A stretch of DNA of 64,000 nt from Hippophae tibetana (GCA_037013495.1 CM072810.1:73330449-73394448), one strand, 5' to 3'; shown: positions 13,711 to 28,434, counted from the stretch's first letter. Notes: generated from the letters alone by a model not told the origin. Numbers and translations are program-made.

Positions 13711-16700
13711 TGCAATTAATGAAAACATTTTTTAACAATCGTTGTGCTTTTCTTCCAAGGGTTCTTGATGGAATGCCTAGATTCGACACATCAAAGGGAG
13801 TGATCATTATTTTTTGGTGTCAAAAAGTTCGGGTTTTAGGAACTTATTGATGTTGTTTTTGTCTTTTGATTTAATTTCGAAGTTCTTTTTTAAATGTCTG
13901 TATCTTAGTCTTGATCTTTATTTCTAAGCTCAATCAATCATTGTTCTTCATAAAAAAATGTAGGAAAAAGAATATGGGTTATACTGTTTACAGTATGAAA
14001 AAAGAACATTTGATAAATTAGAGTTTTAATTTTACACGACTATTACTTTTGACTCGGGTGTCGAAACTTTTAATACAATAAATCAAATCGAAGCTTATAA
14101 AGATTCCTATAATCAGAGCATGGATTCCTAAGAATATTATCTTTTGAAACCAAATTACACCGTTTACATCACCTACCGAGAGTTTAAAAGTTTTGTCGCA
14201 CCTATTCCTTTTTTTTCTTTCATTTTTTTGAATGCCACCATAAGGGCGATGGAGTTACTAAACAAGAGTGTGTTTAAAAAAATTCTAAAGTTCTCAATAT
14301 CCAACAATTATTCTCAAGATCATACAAATATTCTCATGATCCTTCACAAGGGATAGATTTCGAATATCAAATGGAAGGATTAACGTTGGAAACAATAATT
14401 TTATTTTATTTTATTATGGGCCTCTTATGTTTTGCGATTTTGTTTCTACTGAATTTTGGAATTTAATTTTTCTTAATTATAATAAGTATTTTTATGCCTT
14501 AATTATTTACGGAATGATTAAGCACATTTTAACAACTAAATATCTCCACTAAGGCTACATTGCGTCAAGGGTTTTTTTTTCTTATATAAGAAAACAACAA
14601 CCTTTTGTTGGAGGAAGAACTAGTACAATTAATGAAAATAGTTTTTAACAATCGTTGTACTTTTCTTCCAAGGGTTCTTGATGGAATACCTGGATTCGAC
14701 ACATCAAAAGGAGTGATCATTATTTTTTGGTGTCAAAAGGTTGGTGTTTTTGGGACTTATTGATGTTGTTTTCGTCTCTGGATTTAACTTCGTAATTATT
14801 TTTTAAATCTCCATCTCTTAGGCTTGATCTTTATTTCTTAGCTGAATCAATCTTTATTCTACATAAAGAAAATTGTAACGAAAAGAAGATGGTTCTACTA
14901 TTTACAGTATTAAAAATAAGAACAATTGATAAATTAGAGTTTTCATTTTACATGGCCATTACTTTTGACACGGGTGTCGAAACTTGCAATATAATAAATC
15001 AAATCGAAGCTTATAAGGATTCCTATAATCAGAGCGGGGATTACTAAGAATATTATCTTTTGAAACCAAATTACACCGTTTACATCACCTACCGAGAGTT
15101 TAAAAGTTTCGTCGCACCTATTCCGTTTTTATTTTGCTTTCATTTTTTTGAATGCCACCATAAGGGCGATGGAGTTACTAACCAAGAATGTGTTTCAAAA
15201 AAATTCTAAACTTCTCAATATCCAACAATTATTCTCAAGATCATACAAATATTCTCATGATCCTTCACAAGGGATAGATTTCGAATATCAAATGGAAGGA
15301 TTAATGTTGGAAGCAATTATTTTTGTTTTATTTAATTATGGGCCTCTTATGTTTTGCGATTTTCTTTCTACTAATTGTGGAATTTAATTTGTCTTATTTA
15401 TAATAAGTTTTTTTATGCCTTAATTATTTACGGATTGATTAAGCACATTTTAACAACTAAATATCTCCACTAAGGCTACATTGCGTCAAGGGTTTTTTTT
15501 TCTTATATAAGAAAACAACAACCTTTTGTTGGAGGAAGAACTAGTACAATTAATGAAAATAGTTTTTAACAATCGTTGTACTTTTCTTCCAAGGGTTCTT
15601 GATGGAATACCTGGATTCGACACATCAAAGGGAGTGATCATTATTTTTTGGTGTCAAAAGGTTGGGGTTTTTGGGACTTATTGATGTTGTTTTCGTCTGT
15701 GGATTTAACTTCGTAGTTCCTTTTTAAATCACCGTCTCTTAGTCTTGATCTTTATTTCTAAGCTCAATCAATCTTTGTTCTTCATAAAAAAAATTGTGAC
15801 GAAAAGGAGATGGTTTCTACTATTTACAGTATTAAAAAAAGAACAATTGATAAATTAGAGTTTTAATTTTACATGGCCATTACTTTTGACTCGGGTGTCG
15901 AAACTTGCAATATAATAAATCAAATCGAAGCTTATAAAGATTCCTATAATCAGAGCAGGGAATCCTATGAAAATTATCTTTTGAAACCAAATTACACCGT
16001 TTACATCACCTACCCAGAGTTTAAAAGTTTTGTCGCACCTATTCCGTTTTTATTTTGCTTTCATTTTTTTGAATGCCACCATAAGGGCGATGGAGTTACT
16101 AACCAAGAGTGTGTTTAAAAAAATTCTAAACTTCTCAATATCCAACAATTATTCTCAAGATCATACAAATATTCTCATGATCCTTCACAAGGGATAGATT
16201 TCGAATATCAAATGGAAGGATTTATGTTGGAAGCAATTATTTTTGTTTTATTTAATTATGGGCCTCTTATGTTTTGTGATTTTCTTTCTACTGAATTGTG
16301 GAATTTAATTTGTCTTATTTATAATAAGTTTTTTTATGCCTTAATTATTTACGGATTGATTAAGCACATTTCACAACTAAATATCTCCACTAAGGCTACA
16401 TTTCGTCTAGGGTTTTGTTTCTTATATAAGAAAACAACAACCTTTTGTTGGAAGAAGAACTAGTGCAATTAATGAAAATATTTTTTAACAATCGTTGTGC
16501 TTTTCTTCCCAGGGTTCTTGATGGAATTCCTAGATTCGACACATCAAAGGGAGTGATCATTATTTTTTGGTGTCAAAAGGTTGGGGTTTTAGGAACTTAT
16601 TGATGTTGTTTTTGTCTTTGGATTTAATTTCGTAGTTCTTTTTTAAATGTCTGTATCTTAGTCTTGATCTTTATTTCTAAGCTCAATCAATCTTTGTTCT

Positions 16701-16898
16701 TCATAAAAAAAATTGTAACGAAAAGAAGATGGTTTCTACTATTTACAGTATTAAACAAAGAACAATTGATAAATTAGAGTTTTAATTTTACATGGCCATT
16801 ACTTTTGACTCGGGTGTCGAAACTTGCAATATAATCAATCAAATCGAAGCTTATAAAGATTCCTATATTCAGAGCAGGGATCCTACGAATAATATCTT

Positions 16899-17381
16899 TT
16901 GAAACCAAATTACACCGTTTACATCACCTACCGAGAGTTTAAAAGTTTCGTCGCACCTATTCCGTTTTTATGTTGCTTTCATTTTTTTGAATGCCACCAT
17001 AAGGGCGATGGAATTACTAACCAAGAGTGTGTTGAAAATAATTCTAAAGTTCTCCATATCCAACAATTATTCTCAAGATCATACAAATATTCTCATTATC
17101 CTTCACAAGGGAAAGATTTGGAATATCAAATGGAAGGATTAATGTTGGAAGCAATTATTTTTGTTTTATTTAATTATGGGCCTCTTACGTTTTGCTATTT
17201 TGTTTCTACTGAATTGTGGAATTTAATTTGTCTTATTTATAATAAGTTTTTTTATGCCTTAATTATTTACGGATTGATTAAGCACATTTCACAACTAAAT
17301 ATCTCCACTAAGGCTACATTTTGTCTAGGGTTTTGTTTCTTATATAAGAAAACAACAACCTTTTGTTGGAAGAAGAACTAG
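16899..17381 (+). pseudogene. 160-codon open stretch, tetramer partner of the one at 13228
   Basis: It sits 3671 bp after the equivalent frame in the previous four-monomer copy. It shares the GAA at 17034-17036 that replaces the usual TAA. Just upstream, the second common stop is also altered (GGGATCCTACGAAT at about 16876-16889), although a one-base deletion shifts the frame there. The changes to its partner alter amino acids, so they do not suggest selection on a protein. Confidence 0.35.
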
Positions 17382-18356
17382 TGCAATTAATGAAAACATT
17401 TTTTAACAATCGTTGTGCTTTTCTTCCAAGGGTTCTTGATGGAATGCCTAGATTCGACACATCAAAGGGAGTGATCATTATTTTTTGGTGTCAAAAAGTT
17501 CGGGTTTTAGGAACTTATTGATGTTGTTTTTGTCTTTGGATTTAATTTCGTAGTTCTTTTTTAAATGTCTGTATCTTAGTCTTGATCTTTATTTCTAAGC
17601 TCAATCAATCATTGTTCTTCATAAAAAAATGTAGGAAAAAGAATATGGGTTATACTGTTTACAGTATGAAAAAAAGAACATTTGATAAATTAGAGTTTTA
17701 ATTTTACACGACTATTACTTTTGACTCGGGTGTCGAAACTTTTAATACAATAAATCAAATCGAAGCTTATAAAGATTCCTATAATCAGAGCATGGATTCC
17801 TAAGAATATTATCTTTTGAAACCAAATTACACCGTTTACATCACCTACCGAGAGTTTAAAAGTTTTGTCGCACCTATTCCTTTTTTTTCTTTCATTTTTT
17901 TGAATGCCACCATAAGGGCGATGGAGTTACTAAACAAGAGTGTGTTTAAAAAAATTCTAAAGTTCTCAATATCCAACAATTATTCTCAACATCATACAAA
18001 TATTCTCATGATCCTTCACAAGGGATAGATTTCGAATATCAAATGGAAGGATTAACGTTGGAAGCAATTATTTTATTTTATTTTATTATGGGCCTCTTAT
18101 GTTTTGCGATTTTGTTTCTACTGAATTTTGGAATTTAATTTTTCTTATTTATAATAAGTATTTTTATGCCTTAATTATTTACGGATTGATTAAGCACATT
18201 TTAACAACTAAATATCTCCACTAAGGCTACATTGCGTCAAGGGTTTTTTTTTCATATATAAGAAAACAACAACCTTTTGTTGGAGGAAGAACTAGTACAA
18301 TTAATGAAAATAGTTTTTAACAATCGTTGTACTTTTCTTCCAAGGGTTCTTGATGG

Positions 18357-21300
18357 AATACCTGGATTCGACACATCAAAGGGAGTGATCATTATTTTTT
18401 GGTGTCAAAAGGTTGGGGTTTTTGGGACTTATTGATGTTGTTTTCGTCTCTGGATTTAACTTCGTAATTATTTTTTAAATCTCCATCTCTTAGGCTTGAT
18501 CTTTCTTTCTTAGCTGAATCAATCTTTATTCTACATAAAGAAAATTGAAACGAAAAGAAGATGGTTCTACTATTTACAGTATTAAAAATAAGAACAATTG
18601 ATAAATTAGAGTTTTAATTTTACATGGCCATTACTTTTGACTCGGGTGTCGAAACTTGCAATATAATAAATCAAATCGAAGCTTATAAGGATTCCTAAAA
18701 TCAGAGCAGGGATTACTAAGAATATTATCTTTTGAAACCAAATTACACCGTTTATATCACCTACCGAGAGTTTAAAAGTTTCGTCGCACCTATTCCGTTT
18801 TTCTTTTACTTTCATTTTTTTGAATGCCACCATAAGGGCGATGGAGTTACTAACCAAGAGTGTGTTTAAAAAAATTCTAAAGTTCTCCATATCCAAAAAT
18901 TATTCTCAAGATCATACAAATATTCTAATGAGCCTTCACATGGGAAAGATTTCGAATATCAAATGGAAGGATTAATGTTGGAAGCAATTATTTTTGTTTT
19001 ATTTAATTATGGGCCTCTTATGTTTTGCGATTTTGTTTCTACTGAATTGTGGAATTTAATTTGTCTTATTTATAATAACTATTTTTATGCTTTAATTATT
19101 TACCGATTGATTAAGCGCATTTCACAACTAAATATCTTCACTAAGGCAGCATTTCGTCTAGGGTTTTGTTTCTTATATAAGAAAACAACAACCTTTTGTT
19201 GGAAGAAGAACTAGTGCAATTTATGAAAATATTTTTTAACAATCGTTGTGCTTTTCTTCCAAGGGTTCTTGATGGAATGCCTAGATTCAACACATCAAAG
19301 GGAGTGATCATTATTTTTTGGTGTCAAAAGGATGGGGTTTTAGGAACTTATGGATGTAGTTTTTGTCTTTGGATTTAATTTCGTAGTTCTTTTTTAAATG
19401 TCTGTATCATAGTCTTGATCTTTATTTCTAAGCTCAATCAATCTTTGTTCTTCATAAAAAAAATGTAGGAAAAAGAAGATGGGTTCTACTGTTTACAGTA
19501 TGAAAAAAAGAACATTTGATAAATTAGAGTTTTAATTTTACACGACTATTACTTTTGACTCGGGTGTCAAAACTTTTAATACAATAAATCAAATCGGAGC
19601 TTATAAAGATTCCTATAATCCGAGCATGGATTCCTAAGAATATTATCATTTGAAACCAAATTACACCGTTTACATCACCTACCGAGAGTTTAAAAGTTTT
19701 GTCGCACCTATTCCTTTTTTTTCTTTCTTTTTTTTGAATGCCACCATAAGGGCGATGGAGTTACTAACCAAGAGTGTGTTTAAAAAAATTCTAAAGTTCT
19801 CAATATCCAACAATTATTCTCAAGATCATACAAATATTCTCATGATCCTTCACAAGGGATAGATTTCGAATATCAAATGGAAGGATTAATGTTGGAAGCA
19901 ATTATTTTTTTTTATTTAATTATGGGCCTCTTATGTGTTGCGATTTTGTTTCTACTGAATTTTGGAATTTAATTTTTCTTATTTATAATAAGTATTTTTA
20001 TGCCTTAATTATTTACGGATTGATTAAGCACATTTTAACAACTAAATATCTCCACTAAGGCTACATTGCGTCAAGGGTTTTTTTTTTCTTATATAAGAAA
20101 ATAACAACCTTTTGTTGGAGGAAGAACTAGTACAATTAATGAAAATAGTTTTTAACAATCGTTGTACTTTTCTTCCAAGGTTTCTTGATGGAATACCTAT
20201 ATTCGACACATCAAAGGGAATGATCATTATTTTTTGGTGTCAAAAGGTTGGGGTTTTTGGGACTTATTGATGTTGTTTTCGTCTGTGGATTTAAATTCGT
20301 AGTTCTTTTTTAAATCATCGTCTCTTAGGCTTGATCTTTATTTCTTAGCTCAATCAATCTTTATTCTTCATAAAGAAAATTATAACGAAAAGAAGATGGT
20401 TTCTACTATTTACAGTATTAAAAAAAGAACAACTGATAAGTTAGAGTTTTAATTTTACATGGATATTACTTTTGACTCGGGTGTCGAAACTTGCAATACA
20501 ATAAATTAAATCGAAGCTCATAAAGATTCCTATAATCAGAGCAGGGATTACTAAGAATATTATCTTTTGAAACCAAATTACACCGTTTATATCACCTACC
20601 GAGAGTTTAAAAGTTTCGTCGCACCTATTCCGTTTTTCTTTTACTTTCATTTTTTTGAATGCCACAATAAGGGCGATGGAGTTACTAACCAAGAGTGTGT
20701 TTAAAAAAATTCTAAAGTTCTCAATATCCAACAATTATTCTCAAGATCATACAAATATTCTCATGATCCTTCACAAGGGATAGATTTCGAATATCAAATG
20801 GAAGGATTAATGTTGGAAGCAATTATTATTTTTTATTTAATTATGGGCCTCTTATGTGTTGCGATTTTGTTTCGACTGAATTTTGGAATTTAATTTTTCT
20901 TATTTATAATAAGTATTTTTATGCCTTAATTATTTACGGATTGATTAAGCACATTTTAACAACTAAATATCTGCACTAAGGCTACATTGCGTCAAGGGTT
21001 TTTTTTTCTTATATAAGAAAACAACAACCTTTTGTTGGAGGAAGAACTAGTACAATTAATGAAAATAGTTTTTAACAATCGTTGTACTTTTCTTCCAAGG
21101 TTTCTTGATGGAATACCTGGATTCGACACATCAAAGGGAGTGATCATTATTTTTTGGTGTCAAAAGGTTGGGGTTTTTGGGACTTATTGATGTTGTTTTC
21201 GTCTGTGGATTTAACTTCGTAGTTCTTTTTTAAATCATCGTCTCTTAGGCTTGATCTTTATTTCTTAGCTCAATCAATCTTTATTATTCGTAAAGAAAAT

Positions 21301-24300
21301 TGTAACGAAAAGAAGATGGTTTCTACTATTTACAGTATTAAAAAAAGAACAATTGATAAATTAGAGTTTTAATTTTACATGGATATTACTTTTGACTCGG
21401 GTGTCGAAACTTGCAATATAATAAATCAAATCGAAGCTCATAAAGATTCCTATAATCAGAGCAGGGATTACTAAGAATATTATCTTTTGAAACCAAATTA
21501 CACCGTTTATATCACCTACCGAGAGTTTAAAAGTTTCGTCGCACCTATTCCGTTTTTCTTTTACTTTCATTTTTTTGAATGCCACCATAAGGGCGATGGA
21601 GTTACTAACCAAGAGTGTGTTTAAAAAAATTCTAAAGTTCTCCATATCCAACAATTATTCTCAAGATCATACAAATATTCTAATGAACCTTCACATGGGA
21701 AAGATTTCGAATATCAAATTGAAGGATTAATGTTGGAAGCAATTATTTTTGTTTTATTTAATTATGGGCCTCTTATGTTTTGCGATTTTGTTTCTACTGA
21801 ATTGTGGAATTTAATTTGTCTTATTTATAATAACTATTTTTATGCTTTAATTATTTACGGATTGATTAAGCGCATTTCACAACTAAATATCTTCACTAAG
21901 GCAGCATTCCGTCTAGGGTTTTGTTTCTTATATAAGAAAACAACAACCTTTTGTTGGAAGAAGAACTAGTGCAATTTATGAAAATATTTTTTAACAATCG
22001 TTGTGCTTTTATTCCAAGGGTTCTTGATGGAATGCCTAGATTCAACACATCAAAGGGAGTGATCATTATTTTTTGGTGTCAAAAGGATGGGGTTTTAGGA
22101 ACTTATGGATGTAGTTTTTGTCTTTGGATTTAATTTCGTAGTTCTTTTTTAAATGTCTGTATCTTAGTCTTGATCTTTATTTCTAAGCTCAATCAATCTT
22201 TGTTCTTCATAAAAAAAATGTAGGAAAAAGAAGATGGGTTCTACTGTTTACAGTATGAAAAAAAGAACATTTGATAAATTAGAGTTTTAATTTTACACGA
22301 CTATTACTTTTGACTCGGGTGTCGAAACTTTTAATACAATAAATCAAATCGGAGCTTATAAAGATTCCTATAATCCGAGCATGGATTCCTAAGAATATTA
22401 TCATTTGAAAACAAATTACACCGTTTACATCACATACCGAGAGTTTAAAAGTTTTGTCGCACCTATTCCTTTTTTTTTCTTTCATTTTTTTGAATGCCAC
22501 CATAAGGGCGATGGAGTTACTAACCAAGAGTGTGTTTAAAAAAATTCTAAAGTTCTCAATATCCAACAATTATTCTCAAGATCATACAAATATTCTCATG
22601 ATCCTTCACAAGGGATAGATTTCGAATATCAAATGGAAGGATTAATGTTGGAAGCAATTATTTTTTTTTTATTTAATTATGGGCCTCTTATGTGTTGCGA
22701 TTTTGTTTGTACTGAATTTTGGAATTTAATTTTTCTTATTTATAATAAGTATTTTTATGCCTTAATTATTTACGGATTGATTAAGCACATTTTAACAACT
22801 AAATATCTCCACTAAGGCTACATTGCGTCAAGGGTTTTTTTTTTCTTATATAAGAAAACAACAACCTTTTGTTGGAGGAAGAACTAGTACAATTAATGAA
22901 AATAGTTTTTAACAATCGTTGTACTTTTCTTCCAAGGTTTCTTGATGGAATACCTGGATTCGACACATCAAAGGGAGTGGTCATTATTTTTTGGTGTCAA
23001 AAGGTTGGGGTTTTTGGGACTTATTGATGTTGTTTTCGTCTGTGGATTTAACTTCGTAGTTCTTTTTTAAATCATCGTCTCTTAGGCTTGATCTTTATTT
23101 CTTAGCTCAATCAATCTTTATTCTTCATAAAAAAATTGTAACGAAAAGAAGATGGTTTCTACTATTTACAGTATTAAAAAAAGAACAATTGATAAATTAG
23201 AGTTTTAATTTTACATGGATATTACTTTTGACTCGGGTGTCGAAACTTGCAATATAATAAATCAAATCGAAGCTCATAAAGATTCCTATAATCAGAGCAG
23301 GGATTACTAAGAATATTATCTTTTGAAACCAAATTACACCGTTTATATCACCTACCGAGAGTTTAAAAGTTTCGTCGCACCTATTCCGTTTTTCTTTTAC
23401 TTTCATTTTTTTGAATGCCACCATAAGGGCGATGGAGTTACTAACCAAGAGTGTGTTTAAAAAAATTCTAAAGTTCTCCATATCCAACAATTATTCTCAA
23501 GATCATACAAATATTCTAATGAACCTTCACATGGGAAAGATTTCGAATATCAAATTGAAGGATTAATGTTGGAAGCAATTATTTTTGTTTTATTTAATTA
23601 TGGGCCTCTTATGTTTTGCGATTTTGTTTCTACTGAATTGTGGAATTTAATTTGTCTTATTTATAATAACTATTTTTATGCTTTAATTATTTACGGATTG
23701 ATTAAGCGCATTTCACAACTAAATATCTTCACTAAGGCAGCATTCCGTCTAGGGTTTTGTTTCTTATATAAGAAAACAACAACCTTTTGTTGGAAGAAGA
23801 ACTAGTGCAATTTATGAAAATATTTTTTAACAATCGTTGTGCTTTTATTCCAAGGGTTCTTGATGGAATGCCTAGATTCAACACATCAAAGGGAGTGATC
23901 ATTATTTTTTGGTGTCAAAAGGATGGGGTTTTAGGAACTTATGGATGTAGTTTTTGTCTTTGGATTTAATTTCGTAGTTCTTTTTTAAATGTCTGTATCT
24001 TAGTCTTGATCTTTATTTCTAAGCTCAATCAATCTTTGTTCTTCATAAAAAAAATGTAGGAAAAAGAAGATGGGTTCTACTGTTTACAGTATGAAAAAAA
24101 GAACATTTGATAAATTAGAGTTTTAATTTTACACGACTATTACTTTTGACTCGGGTGTCGAAACTTGCAATATAATAAATCAAATCGAAGCTTATAAGGA
24201 TTCCTATAATCCGAGCATGGATTCCTAAGAATATTATCTTTTGAAACCAAATTACACCGTTTACATCACCTACCGAGAGTTTAAAAGTTTTGTCGCACCT

Positions 24301-26618
24301 ATTCCTTTTTTTTTCTTTCATTTTTTTGAATGCCACCATAAGGGCGATGGAGTTACTAACCAAGAGTGTGTTTAAAAAAATTCTAAAGTTCTCCATATCC
24401 AACAATTATTCTCAAGATCATACAAATATTCTAATGAGCCTTCACATGGGAAAGATTTCGAATATCAAATGGAAGGATTATTGTTGGAAGCAATTATTTT
24501 TGTTTTATTTAATTATGGGCCTCTTATGTGTTGCGATTTTGTTTCTACTGAATTGTGGAATTTAATTTGTCTTATTTATAATAACTATTTTTATGCCTTA
24601 ATTATTTACGGATTGATTAAGCACATTTTAACAACTAAATATCTCCACTAATGCAGCATTTCGTCAAGGGTTTTTTTTTTCTTATATAAGAAAACAACAA
24701 CCTTTTGTTGGAGGAAGAACTAGTACAATTAATGAAAATAGTTTTTAACAATCGTTGTACTTTTCTTCCAAGGTTTCTTGATGGAATACCTGGATTCGAC
24801 ACATCAAAGGGAGTGATCATTATTTTTTGGTGTCAAAAGGTTGGGGTTTTTGGGACTTATTGATGTTGTTTTCGTCTGTGGATTTAACTTTGTAGTTCTT
24901 TTTTAAATCATCGTCTCTTAGGCTTGATCTTTATTTCTTAGCTCAATCAATCTTTATTCTTCATAAAAAAAATTGTAACGAAAAGAAGATGGTTTCTACT
25001 ATTTACAGTATTAAAAACAGAACAATTGATAAATTAGAGTTTTAATTTTACATGGATATTACTTTTGACTCGGGTGTCGAAACTTGCAATATAATAAATC
25101 AAATCGAAGCTCATAAAGATTCCTATAATCAGAGCAGGGATTACTAAGAATATTACCTTTTGAAACCAAATTACACCGTTTATATCACCTACCGAGAGTT
25201 TAAAAGTTTCGTCGCACCTATTCCGTTTTTCTTTTACTTTCATTTTTTTGAATGCCACCATAAGGGCGATGGAGTTACTAACCAAGAGTGTGTTTAAAAA
25301 AATTCTAAAGTTCTCCATATCCAACAATTATTCTCAAGATCATACAAATATTCTAATGAGCCTTCACATGGGAAAGATTTCGAATATCAAATGGAAGGAT
25401 TAATGTTGGAAGCAATTATTTTTGTTTTATTTAATTGGGGGCCTCTTATGTTTTGCGATTTTGTTTCTAGTGAATTTTGGAATTTAATTTGTCTTATTTA
25501 TAATAACTATTTTTATGCTTTAATTATTTACGGAATTATTAAGCGCATTTCACAACTAAATATCTTCACTAAGGCAGCATTTCGTCTAGGGTTTTGTTTC
25601 TTATATAAGAAAACAACAACCTTTTGTTGGAAGAAGAACTAGTGCAATTTATGAAAATATTTTTTAACAATCGTTGTGCTTTTCTTCCAAGGGTTCTTGA
25701 TGGAATTCCTAGATTCAACACATCAAAGGGAGTGATCATTATTTTTTGGTGTCAAAAGGATGGGGTTTTAGGAACTTATGGATGTAGTTTTTGTCTTTGG
25801 ATTTAATTTCGTAGTTCTTTTTTAAATGTCTGTATCTTAGTCTTGATCTTTATTTCTAAGCTCAATCAATCTTTGTTCTTCATAAAAAAAATGTAGGAAA
25901 AAGAAGATGGGTTCTACTGTTTACAGTATGAAAAAAAGAACATTTGATCAATTAGAGTTTTAATTTTACACGACTATTACTTTTGACTCGGGTGTCGAAA
26001 CTTTTAATACAATAAATCAAATCGGAGCTTATAAAGATTCCTATAATCCGAGCATGGATTCCTAAGAATATTATCATTTGAAACCAAATTACACCGTTTA
26101 CATCACCTACCGAGAGTTTAAAAGTTTTGTCGCACCTATTCCTTTTTTTTTCTTTCATTTTTTTGAATGCCACCATAAGGGCGATGGAGTTACTAACCAA
26201 GAGTGTGTTTAAAAAAATTCTAAAGTTCTCCATATCCAACAATTATTCTCAAGATCATACAAATATTCTAATGAGCCTTCACATGGGAAAGATTTCGAAT
26301 ATCAAATGGAAGGATTAATGTTGGAAGCAATTATTTTTGTTTTATTTAATTATGGGCCTCTTATGTTTTGCGATTTTGTTTCTACTGAATTGTGGAATTT
26401 AATTTGTCTTATTTATAATAAGTATTTTTATGCCTTACTTATTTACGGATTGATTAAGCGCATTTCACAACTAAATATCTCCACTAAGGCAGCATTTCGT
26501 CTAGGGTTTTGTTTCTTATATAAGAAAACAAAAACCTTTTGTTGGAAGAAGAACTAGTGCAATTAATGAAAATATTTTTTAACAATCGTTGTGCTTTTCT
26601 TCCAAGGGTTCCTGATGG
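18357..26618 (+). repeat. Dimeric higher-order block, B/A units, 1.84 kb period
   Basis: Monomers start at 18357, 19276, 20192, 21112, 22031, 22949, 23867, 24785 and 25704 (919, 916, 920, 919, 918, 918, 918, 919, 915 bp). Class B units ending in alpha alternate with class A units. The clearest dimers are 21112-22948, 22949-24784 and 24785-26618. B units share TATCTTCACTAAGGCAGC and TTTATGAAAATATT; A units share AATCCGAGCATGG and CTTATTTATAATAA. Monomer 20192-21111 is an extra B unit with a beta end that breaks the alternation. The first unit overlaps the third copy of the preceding tetramer, so the boundary is a graded switch near 18730. Confidence 0.85.
19223..19378 (+). other. Small ATG ORF downstream of the TATA-like palindrome (exemplar)
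   Basis: A second plus-strand frame overlaps the end of the long frame and continues across the arbitrary monomer boundary. Here it opens with ATGAAAATATTTTTT and encodes 51 residues before a TAA; in most units it ends earlier, after GGAACTTAT TGA. It lies about 50 bp downstream of the TTATATAAG motif. With the long frame, it leaves nearly the entire unit coding-like on the plus strand. No homologue is recognised. Confidence 0.25.
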
Positions 26619-27535
26619 AATGCCTAGATTCGACACATCAAAGGGAGTGATCATTATTTTTTGGTGTCAAAAGGTTGGGGTTTTAGGAACTTATTGATGT
26701 TGTTTTTGTCTTTGGATTTAATTTCGTAGTTCATTTTGAAATCTCTGTATCTTAGTCTTGATCTTTATTTCTAAGCTCAATCAATCTTTGTTCTTCATAA
26801 AAAAATGTAGGAAAAAGAAGATGGGTTATACTGTTTACAGTATGAAAAAAAGAACATTTGATAAATTAGAGTTTTAATTTTACACGACTATTACTTTTGA
26901 CTCGGGTGTCGAAACTTTTAAGACAATAAATCAAATCGAAGCTTATAAAGATTCCTATAATAAGAGTATGGATTCCTAAGAATATTATCTTTTGAAACCA
27001 AATTACACCGTTTACATCACCTACCGAGAGTTTAAAAGTTTTGTCGCACCTATTCTTTTTTTTTCTGCTTTCATTTTTTTGAATGCCACCATAAGGGTGA
27101 TGGAGTTACTAAACAAGAGTGTGTTTAAAAAAATTTTAAAGTTCTCAATATCCAACAATTATTCTCTAGATCATACAAATATTCTAATGATCCTTCGCAA
27201 GGGATAGATTTCGAATATCAAATGGAAGGATTAATGTTGGAAGCAATTAATTTTTTTTATTTAATTATGGGCCTCTTATGTTTTGCGATTTTGTTTCTAC
27301 TGAATTTTGGAATTTAATTTTTCTTATTTATAATAAGTATTTTTATGCCTTAATTATTTACGGATTGATTAAGCACATTTTAACAACTAAATATCTCCAC
27401 TAAGGCTACATTGCGTCAAGGGTTTTTTTTTCTTATATAAGAAAACAACAACCTTTTGTTGGAGGAAGAACTAGTACAATTAATGAAAATAGTTTTTAAC
27501 AATCGTTGTACTTTTCTTCCAAGGTTTCTTGATGG

Positions 27536-28434
27536 AAAACCTGGATTCGACACATCAAAGGGAGTGATCATTATTTTTTGGTGTCAAAAGGTTGGGGTTT
27601 TTGGGACTTATTGATGTTGTTTTCGTCTGTGGATTTAAATTCGTAGTTCTTTTTTAAATCATCGTCTCTTAGGCTTGATCTTTATTTCTTAGCTCAATCA
27701 ATCTTTATTCTTCATAAAGAAAATTGTAACGAAAAGAAGATGGTTTCTACTATTTACAGTATTAAAAAAAGAACAACTGATAAATTAGAGTTTTAATTTT
27801 ACATGGATATTACTTTTGACTCGGGTGTCGAAACTTGCAATATAATAAATTAAATCGAAGCTCATAATGATTCCTATACTCAGAGCAGGGATTACTAAGA
27901 ATATTATCTTTTGAAACCAAATTACACCGTTTATATCACCTACCGAGAGTTTAAAAGTTTCGTCGCACCTATTCCGTTTTTCTTTTGCTTTCATTTTTTT
28001 GAATGCCACCATAAGGGCGATGGAGTTACTAACCAAGAGTGTGTTTAAAAAAATTGTAAACTTCTCAAGATCATACAAATATTCTCATGATCCTTCACAA
28101 GGGATAGATTTCGAATATCAAATGGAAGGATTAATGTTGGAAGCAATTATTTTTGTTTTATTTAATTATGGGCCTCTTATGTTTTGCGATTTTCTTTCTA
28201 CTGAATTGTGGAATTTAATTTGTCTTATTTATAATAAGTTTTTTTATGCCTTAATTATTTACGGATTGATTAAGCACATTTCACACCTAAATATCTCCAC
28301 TAAGGCTACATTTCGTCTAGGGTTTTGTTTCTTATATAAGAAAACAACAACCTTTTGTTGGAAGAAGAACTAGTGCAATTAATGAAAATATTTTTTAACA
28401 ATCGTTGTGCTTTTCTTCCAAGGGTTGTTGATGG
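27536..28434 (+). repeat. Shortest monomer (899 bp) with a 20-bp deletion
   Basis: At about 28061 the sequence reads AAACTTCTCAAGATC, lacking the 20 bases that normally separate two copies of TTCTCAA (before ATATCC and before GATC). Loss of one repeat plus the intervening bases is the signature of slippage or recombination between 7-bp direct repeats. The deletion happens to open a 124-codon plus frame (27999-28373), which has no ATG at its start. Confidence 0.85.

Larger units (their letters stand above)
10101..18730 (+). repeat. Four-monomer higher-order repeat, 3.67 kb, about 2.3 copies
   Basis: Copy 1 has monomers starting at 10101, 11015, 11935 and 12854 (914, 920, 919, 918 bp). Copy 2 has 13772, 14685, 15606 and 16525 (913, 921, 919, 918 bp). 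A third copy begins at 17443 and loses similarity to the pattern near 18730. The offset between equivalent monomers is 3670-3671 bp. Equivalent positions share private variants: the short T tract and CTTAATTATAATAAG in the first unit, a TTCTACATAAAG tract in the second, CACCGTCTCTTAGTC in the third, and GTGTTGAAAATAATT in the fourth. Class order is A-beta, B-beta, B-alpha, then an A-to-B chimera ending in alpha. Confidence 0.85.

Noticed and set aside
20042..20227. Minus-strand 61-codon ORFs near 20042, 22799 and 24635
   Set aside because: They are antisense shadows of beta-type monomer ends and appear only where a few substitutions keep the frame open.
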